Shown here in pieces: positions 44,858 through 53,260 of a stretch of DNA of 64,000 bases (its first letter is position 1; each line of letters opens with the position of its first letter). The notes beneath the pieces are model-generated. The model had not been told where the DNA came from. It was given only the letters and a program-made list of their open reading frames with translations, and made no database searches. This stretch comes from Emticicia agri (GTDB lineage: Bacteria; Bacteroidota; Bacteroidia; Cytophagales; Spirosomataceae), in assembly GCF_004168285.1 (NCBI RefSeq), contig NZ_SEWF01000008.1, positions 115,824-179,823 of the forward strand, read 5' to 3'. The position numbers were made by a program, and so were the translations under genes.

Positions 44858-45193
44858 ATGACCTACGCCAAAACAGAACTTTTTCAGGCCGACCAACAAG
44901 AGATTGCTAAAATTGCCAAAGTGCTTTCGCACCCGGCACGCATAGCCATTATTCAGTTGTTAGCCAGAAAACAGGTTTGTATTTCGGGTGATATTTCTGA
45001 TGAATTACCGTTGAGCCGCACTACCGTATCACAGCATTTAAACGAACTGAAAGAATCTGGCATCATTCAGGGCGAAGTAAGTGGTTTAAATGTTTGCTAT
45101 TGCCTTGACTTAAAAGTGGTGGAACACATCAAAAATCTATTCGGCACTTTCTTTGAAGATACCAAGAATCAGGCAGTTGGCGGATGTTGCTAA
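44858..45193 (+). CDS. arsR: Arsenic-responsive repressor ArsR
   Basis: 111 residues from MTYAKTELFQADQQEIAK, chosen because the operator lies upstream of this ATG. Winged-helix ArsR fold: VLSHPARIAIIQLLARKQVC, SRTTVSQHLNELKESGIIQG. Cysteines are C41, C80, C82, C110 and C111. The classical ELCVCDL metal site in the recognition-helix region is absent, so arsenite is probably sensed through C41/C80/C82 or the GGCC tail, as in other variant ArsR proteins. It represses itself and arsM. Confidence 0.9.
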   Translation: MTYAKTELFQADQQEIAKIAKVLSHPARIAIIQLLARKQVCISGDISDELPLSRTTVSQHLNELKESGIIQGEVSGLNVCYCLDLKVVEHIKNLFGTFFEDTKNQAVGGCC

Positions 45194-45209
45194 AATTTTT
45201 TGCCCCTAT

Positions 45210-45230
45210 ATGTCGTATGTTTACGTTATA
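45210..45230 (+). promoter_or_regulatory. ArsR operator 2, before arsM
   Basis: TCGTATGTTTACG in a 21-base site with 19 of 21 positions equal to operator 1. It starts 17 bases after the arsR stop and ends 36 bases before the arsM start. TATGTTTA can serve as a -7 element, so arsM-arsC probably have their own repressible promoter. Confidence 0.75.
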
Positions 45231-45265
45231 CGAATTAAGTATTTTAAACTATAAATTTTACAATT

Positions 45266-46120
45266 ATGACAGCAAATGAACAAGAATTAAAAGAAATCGT
45301 AAGGCAAAAATATGGCGAAATAGCCTTGCAGGATGCAGCAACCAATATGGCCTCTTGTTGTGGCAGCGGAGGCTGCTCGACAGAAGTATATAATATTATG
45401 GCTGATGATTATAATGAATTAGATGGTTATGCCACCGATGCTGATTTAGGGCTTGGTTGTGGCTTGCCTACCAAATTTGCCAGAATCAAAAAAGGTGATA
45501 CAGTAGTTGATTTGGGTTCGGGTGCTGGAAATGATTGTTTTGTAGCAAGGGCTGAAACAGGCGAAACAGGCAAAGTATATGGCGTTGATTTTACAGAAGC
45601 CATGATTGAGAAAGCAAAGGCAAATGCAGCAAAACTGGGCTTTAGTAATGTAGAGTTCAGACAGGGGGATATTGAAGATATACCTCTCAGAGATAATCTG
45701 GCTGATGTTGTGGTAAGCAATTGCGTACTGAATCTTGTGCCGAATAAAAAAGCTGTATTTAATGAAATACGCAGAATACTGAAGCCAACAGGGCATTTCA
45801 GTATTTCTGATATTGTATTGGTGGGTGAGCTACCCATTAAAATTCAGGAAGTAGCAGAAATGTATGCAGGATGTGTATCTGGTGCTATCCAAAAGACCGA
45901 TTATCTCGCCCTTATCAAAGAAGCAGGGTTTCAGAATATTACTTTGCAGAAAGAAAAACCCATTATTATCCCTGATGATATTCTAAGCAATTATCTGAAT
46001 ACGCAAGAAATTGAGGCCTTCAAAAATCAGGAAGGTGGCATTTTCAGTGTAACTGTATATGCCGAAAAAGAGTCTATCACCAAATCAAATTGTTGTCCAC
46101 CTGAATCAGGTTGTTGTTAA
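45266..46120 (+). CDS. arsM: Arsenite S-adenosylmethionine methyltransferase ArsM
   Basis: 284 residues. It methylates As(III) using SAM in the cytoplasm. The SAM loop is VVDLGSGAGNDCFVA; C65, C153 and C203 sit in GLGCGLPTKF, VSNCVLNLVP and MYAGCVSGA and correspond to the three conserved arsenic-binding cysteines. N-terminal SCCGSGGCS (C31, C32, C36) and a C-terminal NCCPPESGCC add more thiols. arsC starts 5 bases after its stop. Confidence 0.94.
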   Translation: MTANEQELKEIVRQKYGEIALQDAATNMASCCGSGGCSTEVYNIMADDYNELDGYATDADLGLGCGLPTKFARIKKGDTVVDLGSGAGNDCFVARAETGETGKVYGVDFTEAMIEKAKANAAKLGFSNVEFRQGDIEDIPLRDNLADVVVSNCVLNLVPNKKAVFNEIRRILKPTGHFSISDIVLVGELPIKIQEVAEMYAGCVSGAIQKTDYLALIKEAGFQNITLQKEKPIIIPDDILSNYLNTQEIEAFKNQEGGIFSVTVYAEKESITKSNCCPPESGCC

Positions 46121-46125
46121 GGCTT

Positions 46126-46542
46126 ATGAAAAATATTTTAGTTTTATGCACTGGCAATTCATGCCGGAGCCAGATAGCAGAAGGCTATTTAAGACATTTT
46201 GCAGGTAACAAGGCGAATATTTACAGCGCAGGGGTTGAAACACATGGCGTTAACCCCAAAGCCATAGCCACCATGAAAGAAGATGGTATTGATATTTCAG
46301 AACACACTTCGAATAACGTGAATGAATATTTAGATATTAACTTCGATTTTGTAATAACCGTGTGTGATAATGCTAAAGAGCGGTGCCCCTATTTCTCGAC
46401 TGATGCAAAGAAATTTCATTATAATTTTCCTGACCCTGCCAAATTTCAGGGAACTACAGAAGAAGAAACGATGGCGGAATTCAGGCGTGTGCGAACAATG
46501 ATAAAAAACTACTGTAAGGAATTTGTAGAAGGAAATCTATAG
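46126..46542 (+). CDS. arsC: Arsenate reductase, low-molecular-weight phosphatase type
   Basis: 138 residues from MKNILVLCTGNSCRSQ; a start 15 bases upstream would overlap the arsM stop. The phosphatase loop C8-TGNSC-R14-S is complete, and C13 lies within it. VITVCDNAKERCPYF provides the two further cysteines used in the thioredoxin-coupled intramolecular disulfide cascade. It reduces arsenate to arsenite, the substrate of ArsM. Confidence 0.93.
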   Translation: MKNILVLCTGNSCRSQIAEGYLRHFAGNKANIYSAGVETHGVNPKAIATMKEDGIDISEHTSNNVNEYLDINFDFVITVCDNAKERCPYFSTDAKKFHYNFPDPAKFQGTTEEETMAEFRRVRTMIKNYCKEFVEGNL

Positions 46543-46564
46543 TGGTTCAGAATTCTGAACCACT
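46541..46564. terminator. Perfect palindrome at the end of arsC
   Basis: A 24-base perfect palindrome centred on GAATTC at the arsC stop. There is no T run. It may end the ars transcript weakly. Confidence 0.5.
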
Positions 46565-46858
46565 TCCGGATGGTCTAAACATTATACCTATGCAGACAAC
46601 CCTAATCCCGCAACATGGTTTAAAGGCAAAAGAATAAACCCTAAAACAGTTGTTCCACTCTTTAAAAGATGGCATCTGCTCAAAATTGAGGAGCGAATAC
46701 CACACTATTTTTCTAAAGGGAATAGTCTGATTTGCGCAAAAAACAGCCATTTACACAAGATTCAGGTTGCTGGCATGAAATTTTTAGGTTAATAGACAAA
46801 AGTATTTAAAAAGGCAAAAGCCGAAATATTTAATTATTAACTACTAAATTCAAACACA
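46565..46858. other. Intergenic after ars operon, nothing recognised
   Basis: About 290 bases of AT-rich sequence between the ars operon and a small membrane-protein gene. A minus-strand frame at 46547-46750 has no recognisable features. I see no arsenite pump fragment here. Confidence 0.4.
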
Positions 46859-47017
46859 ATGGGAAATTTACTGTATTTAATCGCCGTAATCCTGATTATA
46901 GGATGGGTATTAGGATTTTTTGTTTATAGCGCAGGTGGTCTTATTCATATCCTGCTTGTTATTGCCGCAATTGCAATTGTTTTGAGACTTATCCGTGGAG
47001 ACAGGGTTATTAAATAG
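46859..47017 (+). CDS. Small two-helix membrane protein, Lmo0937 family
   Basis: 52 residues, below the usual length cut-off. The N-terminal hydrophobic helix (LYLIAVILIIGWVLGFFVYS) is followed by a short turn (AGGLIHI) and a second helix (LLVIAAIAIVLRLIRG). This pattern matches the Lmo0937 (DUF5670) family of small inner-membrane proteins often induced by stress. Function unknown. Confidence 0.8.
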   Translation: MGNLLYLIAVILIIGWVLGFFVYSAGGLIHILLVIAAIAIVLRLIRGDRVIK

Positions 47018-47030
47018 AACCATTTAACAG

Positions 47031-47091
47031 GGCTGTCTAAAAAGCCAAGTTATAAAAATACTATTTGGCACAAAAACCTTTTTAGACAGCC
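47031..47091. repeat. Small foldback (MITE-like) element
   Basis: Perfect 14-bp inverted repeats GGCTGTCTAAAAAG (47031-47044) and CTTTTTAGACAGCC (47078-47091) enclose AAAATACTATTTGGCA (47055-47070), related to the repeats at 43217 and 43376. The ends resemble the terminal repeats of known insertion sequences. No transposase. Confidence 0.65.
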
Positions 47092-47174
47092 ATGTTTCGA
47101 TAGAGAACAAAATTTTTAATATTAGGCTAATCACCACAATAATATATAATTCACATACTTTCGTTATAATAACC

Positions 47175-47804
47175 ATGAAAAAAACATTTTTAATCACCGC
47201 AGGAATTGCTCTTTTGGCTATCAATTCTTATGCACAAGATGCCCGTTCAAAGATTCAACTGGGATTGAAAGCAGGTTTGAATTATTCAAATATCTATGAT
47301 TCAAAAAGCGAAGAATACGACGCTAATGGCAAATTCGGTCTGGCAGCAGGGGGATTTCTTGCCATTCCTATCGGAAGGTTTCTGGGTATTCAACCCGAAA
47401 TAATGTATTCACAAAAAGGTTATAAACAATCGGGTAGTGTTTTGGGTAGCAATTATGATTTTACCCGTACTTCTCATTATCTTGATATACCTTTATTGGT
47501 TTCTATCAAACCTACTGATGTACTTACATTTCATGTTGGCCCACAGTTTTCTTATCTGATGAGACAGAAAACTGTACTCAATACCGGATTAGGAACTGTG
47601 ATAGGCGAGAACGATTTTGACAATGATAATATCCGTAAAAACACTTTAGGGGCAGTCGTAGGTGTTGATTTCAACTTTGACAGAGTGGTTTTTGGCACAA
47701 GAGCAGGCTGGGATTTACAAAATAACAATGGCGATGGTTCATCAACCAATCCACGCTACAAAAATGTAGTAGTACAGGCAACTTTAGGGTTCAGGTTATT
47801 TTAG
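47175..47804 (+). CDS. Outer-membrane beta-barrel protein (porin family, PorT-like)
   Basis: 209 residues. Signal peptide MKKTFLITAGIALLAINSYAQ. The body alternates beta strands (IQLGLKAGLNYSNIYDS, GFLAIPIGRFLGIQPEIMYS, KGYKQSG, HVGPQFSYLM, RVVFGTRAGWDLQN) as in the OMP_b-brl_2 family, ending in a hydrophobic strand ...TLGFRLF with a terminal Phe. Likely outer-membrane barrel of about 8 strands. Substrate unknown. Confidence 0.9.
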   Translation: MKKTFLITAGIALLAINSYAQDARSKIQLGLKAGLNYSNIYDSKSEEYDANGKFGLAAGGFLAIPIGRFLGIQPEIMYSQKGYKQSGSVLGSNYDFTRTSHYLDIPLLVSIKPTDVLTFHVGPQFSYLMRQKTVLNTGLGTVIGENDFDNDNIRKNTLGAVVGVDFNFDRVVFGTRAGWDLQNNNGDGSSTNPRYKNVVVQATLGFRLF

Positions 47805-47828
47805 AGTTTCGGAATAAATATATGTAAC

Positions 47829-47890
47829 TATATTTTCATCAAAAAAGCCTTGTTATCTCGAGATAACAAGGCTTTTTTGATGAAAATATA
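47829..47890. terminator. 62-base perfect palindrome, two-way terminator
   Basis: The stretch is self-complementary over its full 62 bases (31-bp stem), centred on CTCGAG, with A6/T6 runs in the arms. It lies exactly between the stops of the convergent barrel gene (47804) and MFS gene (47893), so it can end transcripts from both sides. Confidence 0.9.
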
Positions 47891-47892
47891 AA

Positions 47893-49101
47893 TTAGGCAT
47901 GTACTGGTTTTTTACCTCTTTGCCAGAAGTATAAACCTGCAAATAATACAATTAACACTAAGGGGAATAAAGTTAAGGTTCCGAGTACTTGCTGTCCTGC
48001 GGCTAATTCTAATGCTTCGCCCTGAAGACCTTTAGCTGTTTGCTCTGCTTTAGCTGTATCCAGCCATTTACCGATTTGCGGGTTCATAAATGCCTGCGAT
48101 AGCATACCAATTCCTCCTATTACTGACATACCCAAGGCACCACTTAGCGGTACTCTTTCGGCAGTAAAACCAATCATGGTTGGCCAGAAATAAGCAACAC
48201 CCATTGCAAAAAATATAGCCGCTACATAAGCCATTGTTCCTGTTTGAGTACTGAATAGGTAAACACCAATGGTAGCAAGTACTGCCGAACCAAGTAAAAC
48301 ACCTGTCTGGTCAAATTTATGGATGATAGCACCACCGAAGAAGCGGGCAACTGCCATTAGTCCGGTTACTAATGCTAAAATTAACATAGGTTTAGCTCCA
48401 CTGCTTTTCAAAATTAAACCTACCCATTGTTGCGGGCCAAACTCTGTAGTTGCTGTCAAAATCATACAGATAAAAATGAAAATAAACAAAGGAGTAGCCA
48501 TTGCTTTCAGGTTGTTTCCAACCGATGTAACCCCCTCAACTTTTGGTTTAGGAAATGCTTGACCAAAGAATAAGAAAGCATAAATAATAGTCGGTATCAG
48601 GATTATCCAGATTTGTGTTTGCCAGGCAAAGCCTTGAGTAGTCATGAACTCAGACAATAAACTTCCGATGACAATTCCACCCGGAAACCACATGTGAAAT
48701 CTGTTCAGCATAGTGTTCATTTTCGCTCCTGAATAAGTATCAGCAATCAAAGGGTTACAGGCGGCTTCTGTACAACCATTACCTAAGCCGATAAGGAATG
48801 TTGAAATCAATAAGCCAATGTAGCTTCCGCCATAGATTGTCAGGATAATACCAACAAAGTGGGCAAAAAAAGCAAACTGCATAATAATTTTTGGTCCGAT
48901 ACTATGATAAACCAATCCTCCGATAATCATCGAAAGAGGAAAACCATAGAACCACATTGAATTAATAACTCCTACTTCTTCACCTGTAAGATTTAATTCG
49001 GTTTGAAGTTGAGGCAAAATACCTGCCCGGATACTGAATGAAAATGCTGTAGTAATTAGTGCAAAACAACTTGCATTAAATAGACGCGAGTCATTAACCA
49101 T
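47893..49101 (-). CDS. Major facilitator superfamily transporter (sugar type)
   Basis: 402 residues, about 12 membrane segments. Marks: GILPQLQTELNLTGEEVGVI, SMIIGGLVYHSIGPK (an MFS inter-helix motif), a WFPGGIVIGSLLSEF segment, and YFWPTMIGFTAERVPLSGALG. It resembles the FucP/nucleoside-sugar-type MFS proteins seen beside Gfo/Idh genes. The cargo is probably a sugar or sugar acid. Confidence 0.88.
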   Translation of the reverse strand: MVNDSRLFNASCFALITTAFSFSIRAGILPQLQTELNLTGEEVGVINSMWFYGFPLSMIIGGLVYHSIGPKIIMQFAFFAHFVGIILTIYGGSYIGLLISTFLIGLGNGCTEAACNPLIADTYSGAKMNTMLNRFHMWFPGGIVIGSLLSEFMTTQGFAWQTQIWIILIPTIIYAFLFFGQAFPKPKVEGVTSVGNNLKAMATPLFIFIFICMILTATTEFGPQQWVGLILKSSGAKPMLILALVTGLMAVARFFGGAIIHKFDQTGVLLGSAVLATIGVYLFSTQTGTMAYVAAIFFAMGVAYFWPTMIGFTAERVPLSGALGMSVIGGIGMLSQAFMNPQIGKWLDTAKAEQTAKGLQGEALELAAGQQVLGTLTLFPLVLIVLFAGLYFWQRGKKPVHA

Positions 49102-49216
49102 AATGTTTAAAAGTGTTTTAGGGTGTAATAAATTATGGACGTAAAAGTAACTTTTTTAATATAATTTCAAAAGAAAATGATATTTATAATTGTAATTTCT
49201 ACAATTAACATGCTAA

Positions 49217-49933
49217 TTAGTGCGGATTCTTCAGAAAGGCGTGATAAATAAAGCCTATGAAAACACTTATCAAAGCCTGATTGAGAACAAATGACAGTAA
49301 AATTTTCAGAAAGGTAAGCCAAGTATTTTCTTCATAAAACTGCTTGGCCGCCCACGAAACATATACTATATAAATAAAGAAATAAGTATATAAAATAACA
49401 TTGTAGTATTGCCTGAAAAGCGTAATAAAGATAACAAATATCAGCACATAGAATACAATGCGGAATCCACCTAAAAACAGATGAAAGATGATATTTTCGG
49501 CATAGTTATATTTCTTCTTCCGGAAGAACAGCCAGGTAAAAAATGCCTGAATAGGCACCGAGGCCACGAAAATCCAGTTGACATATTTGGTTACTAAATT
49601 TGAGACCGGATTAGATGAATTGGGATTACCATCAAACACATGAAAATAGGCTGCCAGAAAAGTTGAAATAGCTACAGTAATCAGAAAGAAATTGAAAGGA
49701 TTGTAATATTTTTTTCTGGCTCCGGCTACATATTCTTTTATTACTTCGCCGGGTTTGATGGCCAGTTCTTTTATCAGATAAAAAATTCCTGTATCGGCAT
49801 GTGTAAAAGCATGAATCACCTCATGAATCATAAAATGAGTATTTATGCGATGAACAGATGCTTTCTGTCCACAAGTAGGGCAAAACTGATAAGACTCCTG
49901 GTATTCCTTGTGGCAATTGAGGCAGGTTTTCAT
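49217..49933 (-). CDS. DUF3667 family zinc-ribbon membrane protein
   Basis: 238 residues. The N-terminal zinc ribbon (C4-x2-C7 and C18-x2-C21 in CLNCHKEYQESYQFCPTCGQK) is followed by an amphipathic region and four to five membrane helices, as in DUF3667. FMIHEVIHAFTHADTGI fits the family. Inner membrane, function unknown. Adjacent to the MFS gene on the same strand. Confidence 0.9.
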   Translation of the reverse strand: MKTCLNCHKEYQESYQFCPTCGQKASVHRINTHFMIHEVIHAFTHADTGIFYLIKELAIKPGEVIKEYVAGARKKYYNPFNFFLITVAISTFLAAYFHVFDGNPNSSNPVSNLVTKYVNWIFVASVPIQAFFTWLFFRKKKYNYAENIIFHLFLGGFRIVFYVLIFVIFITLFRQYYNVILYTYFFIYIVYVSWAAKQFYEENTWLTFLKILLSFVLNQALISVFIGFIYHAFLKNPH

Positions 49934-50102
49934 AAAAAGTGGTCGAAAATTAGAGAAATAAAAAGAATGGTTAATTGTAAAATCAGATTAAACCTTTTTA
50001 TTTTACGCAAAGTTAGAATTTTGCCTTGCATTTGCAAATTCAGGTGTTTAATGATATTGTAAAGCGTTTTTTGGAGGGTGTAAATGAGGTTTGGAGGCAT
50101 TC

Positions 50103-50237
50103 GTAGAGACGTATTGCTATACGTCTCCAAGGGGTTGTCCTCACCAAGAAATTTTAATCACGCAGAGGTTTATTTACTACAAACATCATTTTTTGAATTG
50201 CACTGGCCTTTTGAGACGTAATGCATTACGTCTCTAC
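50103..50237. repeat. GTAGAGACG hairpin-pair element, copy C
   Basis: The arm starting GTAGAGACGTATTGC at 50103 pairs with the arm ending CGTCTCTAC at 50237. CTGGCC precedes the right arm, in the same orientation as in copy B. It lies upstream of the Gfo/Idh gene at 50348. Confidence 0.85.
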
Positions 50238-50347
50238 GAAAACAAACTTTCATCGCATTAAAACCCAATCGTTTTTCATCAATCAATTTCATGGAAGGCG
50301 GTTTTTAATTGATAGATAATCATAATTTCAACCCTTTAGTCTACAAT

Positions 50348-51496
50348 ATGCAACGAAAAATCCGAATGGGAATGGTCGGTGGCGGACGTGGTGCGTTTAT
50401 TGGTGCTGTCCACCGGACTGCTGCTGCCATTGATGGCGAAATCGATTTGGTGTGTGGGGCTTTCAGTTCTACAGCCGAGAAATCAAAAGCATCAGGAGAA
50501 GATTTAATGATTGCCCCTGATCGCTGCTACGGCGATTTCAAAGAAATGATTCAGAAAGAGAAACGCCGCAAAGACCGCATAGATGCAGTCTCGATTGTTA
50601 CACCCAATCACATGCACTTTGCCCCTGCAAAAATGGCATTGGAAAACGGCTTCCATGTCATTTGTGATAAACCTGTAACTTTCACGCTTTCAGAAGCCCG
50701 AAAACTCAAAGACCTTGTTGAAAAAACCGGATTGACTTTTGCACTTACGCACAACTACACCGGTTATCCGATGGTAAAACAGGCACGTCATCTGGTAAAA
50801 AGTGGTGTTTTAGGAAAAATCCGTAAAGTAGTAGTAGAATATCCGCAAGGATGGCTGGCATTTTTAGAAGAAAAACGTGGCTATAAACAAGCTGAATGGC
50901 GCACAGACCCTAAGCGCTCAGGTATTGCAGGTGCCGTAGGTGATATTGGTACACACGCCGAAAATCTGGCTGAATATATTACAGGTCTGAAAATTACTGA
51001 AATGTGTGCAGATGTAAGCACTTTTGTAGAAGGACGTCTATTAGACGATGATGCCAATATTCTCTTACACTTCGATAGTGGTGCAAAAGGTATTCTGCAT
51101 TGCAGCCAGATTTCAAACGGTGATGAAAATAACCTCTACATCAGAGTTTATGGTGAGTTAGGTAGTGTGCATTGGGGTCAGTTAGAGCCAAATACCTTAA
51201 TCCATAAGTCACAGGAGTTCCAGCATATATATCGTCCGTCAGTAGGGAATTTATGTCCTGAAGCCAAAGCGAATATCCGTCTTCCATCAGGTCATCCGGA
51301 AGGGTATTTAGAAGCATTTGCCAATATTTACCGCAATTTTGCCAGAACTGTCCGCAAACGCATCAATGGCGAAACCCCAACTGAAATAGAATTAGATTTC
51401 CCGACAATAGACGATGGTATCAGAGGCATGCAGTTTGTGGAGACGGTGATAGCTTCGGGGAAAAGTAATAGTAAGTGGGTAAAGTTTAAATCGTGA
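50348..51496 (+). CDS. Gfo/Idh/MocA family oxidoreductase
   Basis: 382 residues from MQRKIRMGMVGGGRGAFIG; a start 39 bases upstream has no family features. The Rossmann loop is GMVGGGRGAFIGAV; VTPNHMHFAPAKMALENG and the family motif VICDKPVTF follow. The long C-terminal domain has GDIGTHAENLAEYITG. Typical of the larger members acting on oligosaccharides and glycosides. A TIM-barrel isomerase and DUF1080 gene follow on the same strand, which fits a keto-sugar pathway. Confidence 0.92.
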   Translation: MQRKIRMGMVGGGRGAFIGAVHRTAAAIDGEIDLVCGAFSSTAEKSKASGEDLMIAPDRCYGDFKEMIQKEKRRKDRIDAVSIVTPNHMHFAPAKMALENGFHVICDKPVTFTLSEARKLKDLVEKTGLTFALTHNYTGYPMVKQARHLVKSGVLGKIRKVVVEYPQGWLAFLEEKRGYKQAEWRTDPKRSGIAGAVGDIGTHAENLAEYITGLKITEMCADVSTFVEGRLLDDDANILLHFDSGAKGILHCSQISNGDENNLYIRVYGELGSVHWGQLEPNTLIHKSQEFQHIYRPSVGNLCPEAKANIRLPSGHPEGYLEAFANIYRNFARTVRKRINGETPTEIELDFPTIDDGIRGMQFVETVIASGKSNSKWVKFKS

Positions 51497-51537
51497 ATGG
51501 AGAATGGTGAATTAGCGAATGGCGAATTAGCGAATAA
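51491..51537. repeat. Dispersed GAATTAGCGAAT-type short repeat
   Basis: GTGAATGGAGAATGG and two copies of GAATTAGCGAAT follow the Gfo/Idh stop. Related strings are at 8355, 30034 and 51991-52018. Confidence 0.6.
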
Positions 51538-51582
51538 TTTATAAACACATTTAAATCATAAATATCGAATATTTAATGATTT

Positions 51583-51984
51583 ATGAAACAAAGATCTATA
51601 TCTAAATATTCAGAGGAAGAAAGATTTCAATTCGCAGAAAACATCGAAAAGAAATTAAAATCTTTCGCTATTCGATGTATTGATGTTTATAAATCTTTAC
51701 CGTTTAATGATTTTGTTGCTCAACATATTGGTAAGCAATTAGTACGTTCTGCTACTTCATCAGCTACTAATTAGAGGGCTGTTAGAAGAGCACGGAGCCA
51801 GAATGAATTTTATGCCAAGATAAGTATCGTCGTCGAAGAAATAGACGAGTCTGTTTTCTGGTTAGAAATGCTAATTGACCTCAACTATTTTAAACAGGAA
51901 AAACTAAGTAATTTAATTAGTGACAGTACCGAAGTACTGTTAATTTTGTCAAAATCAAGAAAAAACACCTATCAGAATGGCTGA
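51583..51984 (+). pseudogene. Four-helix-bundle (S23-type) gene with in-frame amber codon
   Basis: An ATG at 51583 opens a four-helix-bundle protein (AENIEKKLKSFAIRCIDVYK, HIGKQLVRSATSSATN) that stops at TAG (51772-51774). The same frame continues without another stop to TGA at 51982-51984 (RAVRRARSQNEFYAKISIVV, EEIDESVFWLEMLID, NYF). Family members normally read SxGANYREA at this point, so TAG replaces a Tyr codon (codon 64 of 133). The remaining residues match the family. Either a nonsense pseudogene or a readthrough/recoding site. The family includes 23S rRNA intervening-sequence proteins and many stand-alone genes of unknown role. Confidence 0.88.
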
Positions 51985-51990
51985 AATTAT

Positions 51991-52018
51991 TCACTAATTC
52001 ACCATTCACTAATTCGAT
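51991..52018. repeat. Inverted copy of the short dispersed repeat
   Basis: TTCACTAATTCACCATTCA and following bases complement the strings at 51491-51537, so the four-helix-bundle gene is flanked by opposite-facing repeats. Confidence 0.6.
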
Positions 52019-52027
52019 ATTAGACTT

Positions 52028-53080
52028 ATGAAAACAATCAAAGGACCAGCAATATTTTTAGCACAATTTATGGGCGATGAAGCCCCTTTTAATTCATTAG
52101 ATACTATTGCCGATTATATGGCAGGTTTAGGGTACAAAGGTATCCAGTTGCCAACCTGGGATGGCAGAGTGATTGACCTGCAAAAAGCAGCAGAATCTAA
52201 AACATACGCCGACGAACTGAAAGGCAAATTAGCCGACAAAGGGCTGGCCATTACAGAACTTTCAACGCACTTGCAAGGACAGTTGATTGCCTCTCACCCT
52301 GCTTACAATGCCATGTACGACGCTTTTGCGCCTGCGGCAGTGCATGGTAACGAAAAAGCTCGCCGTAAATGGGCCGAGCAACAATTACTATGGGCAGCTA
52401 AGGCTTCTCAGAATTTAGGATTGACCTCTCATGTAGGTTTCTCAGGTGCTTTGGCATGGCCGTTTTTATATCCCTGGCCGCAACGCCCTGCCGGATTAAT
52501 TGAAACAGCGTTTAAAGAATTAGCCCGTCGCTGGAAACCGATTCTGAATGTATTTGACGAACATGGCGTTGATTATTGCTACGAATTACACCCGGGAGAA
52601 GACTTGTATGATGGTACCACATTCGAAATGTTTGTTGATTACCTAAAAGGTCATAAACGTGCTTGTATCAACTACGACCCAAGCCACTTTGTGCTGCAAC
52701 AATTAGACTATCTGGCATTTATAGACATCTATCACGAACGCATCAAGGCATTCCATGTAAAAGATGCAGAGTTTAATTCATCTGGCCGTCAGGGTGTGTA
52801 TAGTGGCTATGCAGGTTGGGCAAACCGTGCCGGACGTTTCCGTTCATTGGGTGATGGACAAGTGGATTTTTCAGGTATTTTTAGTAAATTATCACAATAC
52901 GACTACGATAGCTGGGCAGTATTGGAGTGGGAATGCTGCATTAAATCATCAGAGCAAGGTGCGGCAGAAGGTGCGCCTTTTATCGAGAGCCACATCATTC
53001 AGGTAGCCACCCGTGCATTTGATGACTTTGCGGCTACTGGCGCCGATGAAAAAGTAAATCGTAAGGCTTTGGGGATATAA
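52028..53080 (+). CDS. Sugar phosphate isomerase/epimerase-like TIM-barrel protein
   Basis: 350 residues, xylose-isomerase-like (AP endonuclease 2) barrel. Metal and substrate residues lie in VDYCYELHPGEDLYDGTTFE (Glu), INYDPSHFVLQQ (Asp and His), AFHVKDAEFN (His) and VLEWECC (Glu), the usual set. These proteins act beside Gfo/Idh/MocA oxidoreductases on inositol-like or keto-sugar substrates. It is close to the DUF1080 gene and the Gfo/Idh gene. Confidence 0.9.
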   Translation: MKTIKGPAIFLAQFMGDEAPFNSLDTIADYMAGLGYKGIQLPTWDGRVIDLQKAAESKTYADELKGKLADKGLAITELSTHLQGQLIASHPAYNAMYDAFAPAAVHGNEKARRKWAEQQLLWAAKASQNLGLTSHVGFSGALAWPFLYPWPQRPAGLIETAFKELARRWKPILNVFDEHGVDYCYELHPGEDLYDGTTFEMFVDYLKGHKRACINYDPSHFVLQQLDYLAFIDIYHERIKAFHVKDAEFNSSGRQGVYSGYAGWANRAGRFRSLGDGQVDFSGIFSKLSQYDYDSWAVLEWECCIKSSEQGAAEGAPFIESHIIQVATRAFDDFAATGADEKVNRKALGI

Positions 53081-53106
53081 TTGCTTTAATGAACGCAATT
53101 AGTATT

Positions 53107-53260
53107 TCAGCGACTAAAACGGTCCGCCGTGCGGTCGCCGTCTAAGAAAACAATGGTACTATCATTTTACATATGCGGACTTAAGCGACCGACGCCCGGT
53201 CCGCATTATACTACTAAAATTATTCCTTTGTTACTTTAGACGGCGAATTCATTCGCTGAC
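53107..53260. repeat. GC-rich foldback element, diverged copy
   Basis: The left arm TCAGCGACTAAAACGGTCCG and GTCGCCGTCTAAG match the 15501 element; the right arm TTTAGACGGCGAA...TTCGCTGA is shorter. The middle palindrome TGCGGACTTAAG is expanded. The gap 53081-53434 otherwise has nothing. Confidence 0.8.

Noticed and set aside
46547..46750. 67-codon minus-strand frame after arsC
   Set aside because: No family, signal peptide or promoter; starts in non-coding sequence.
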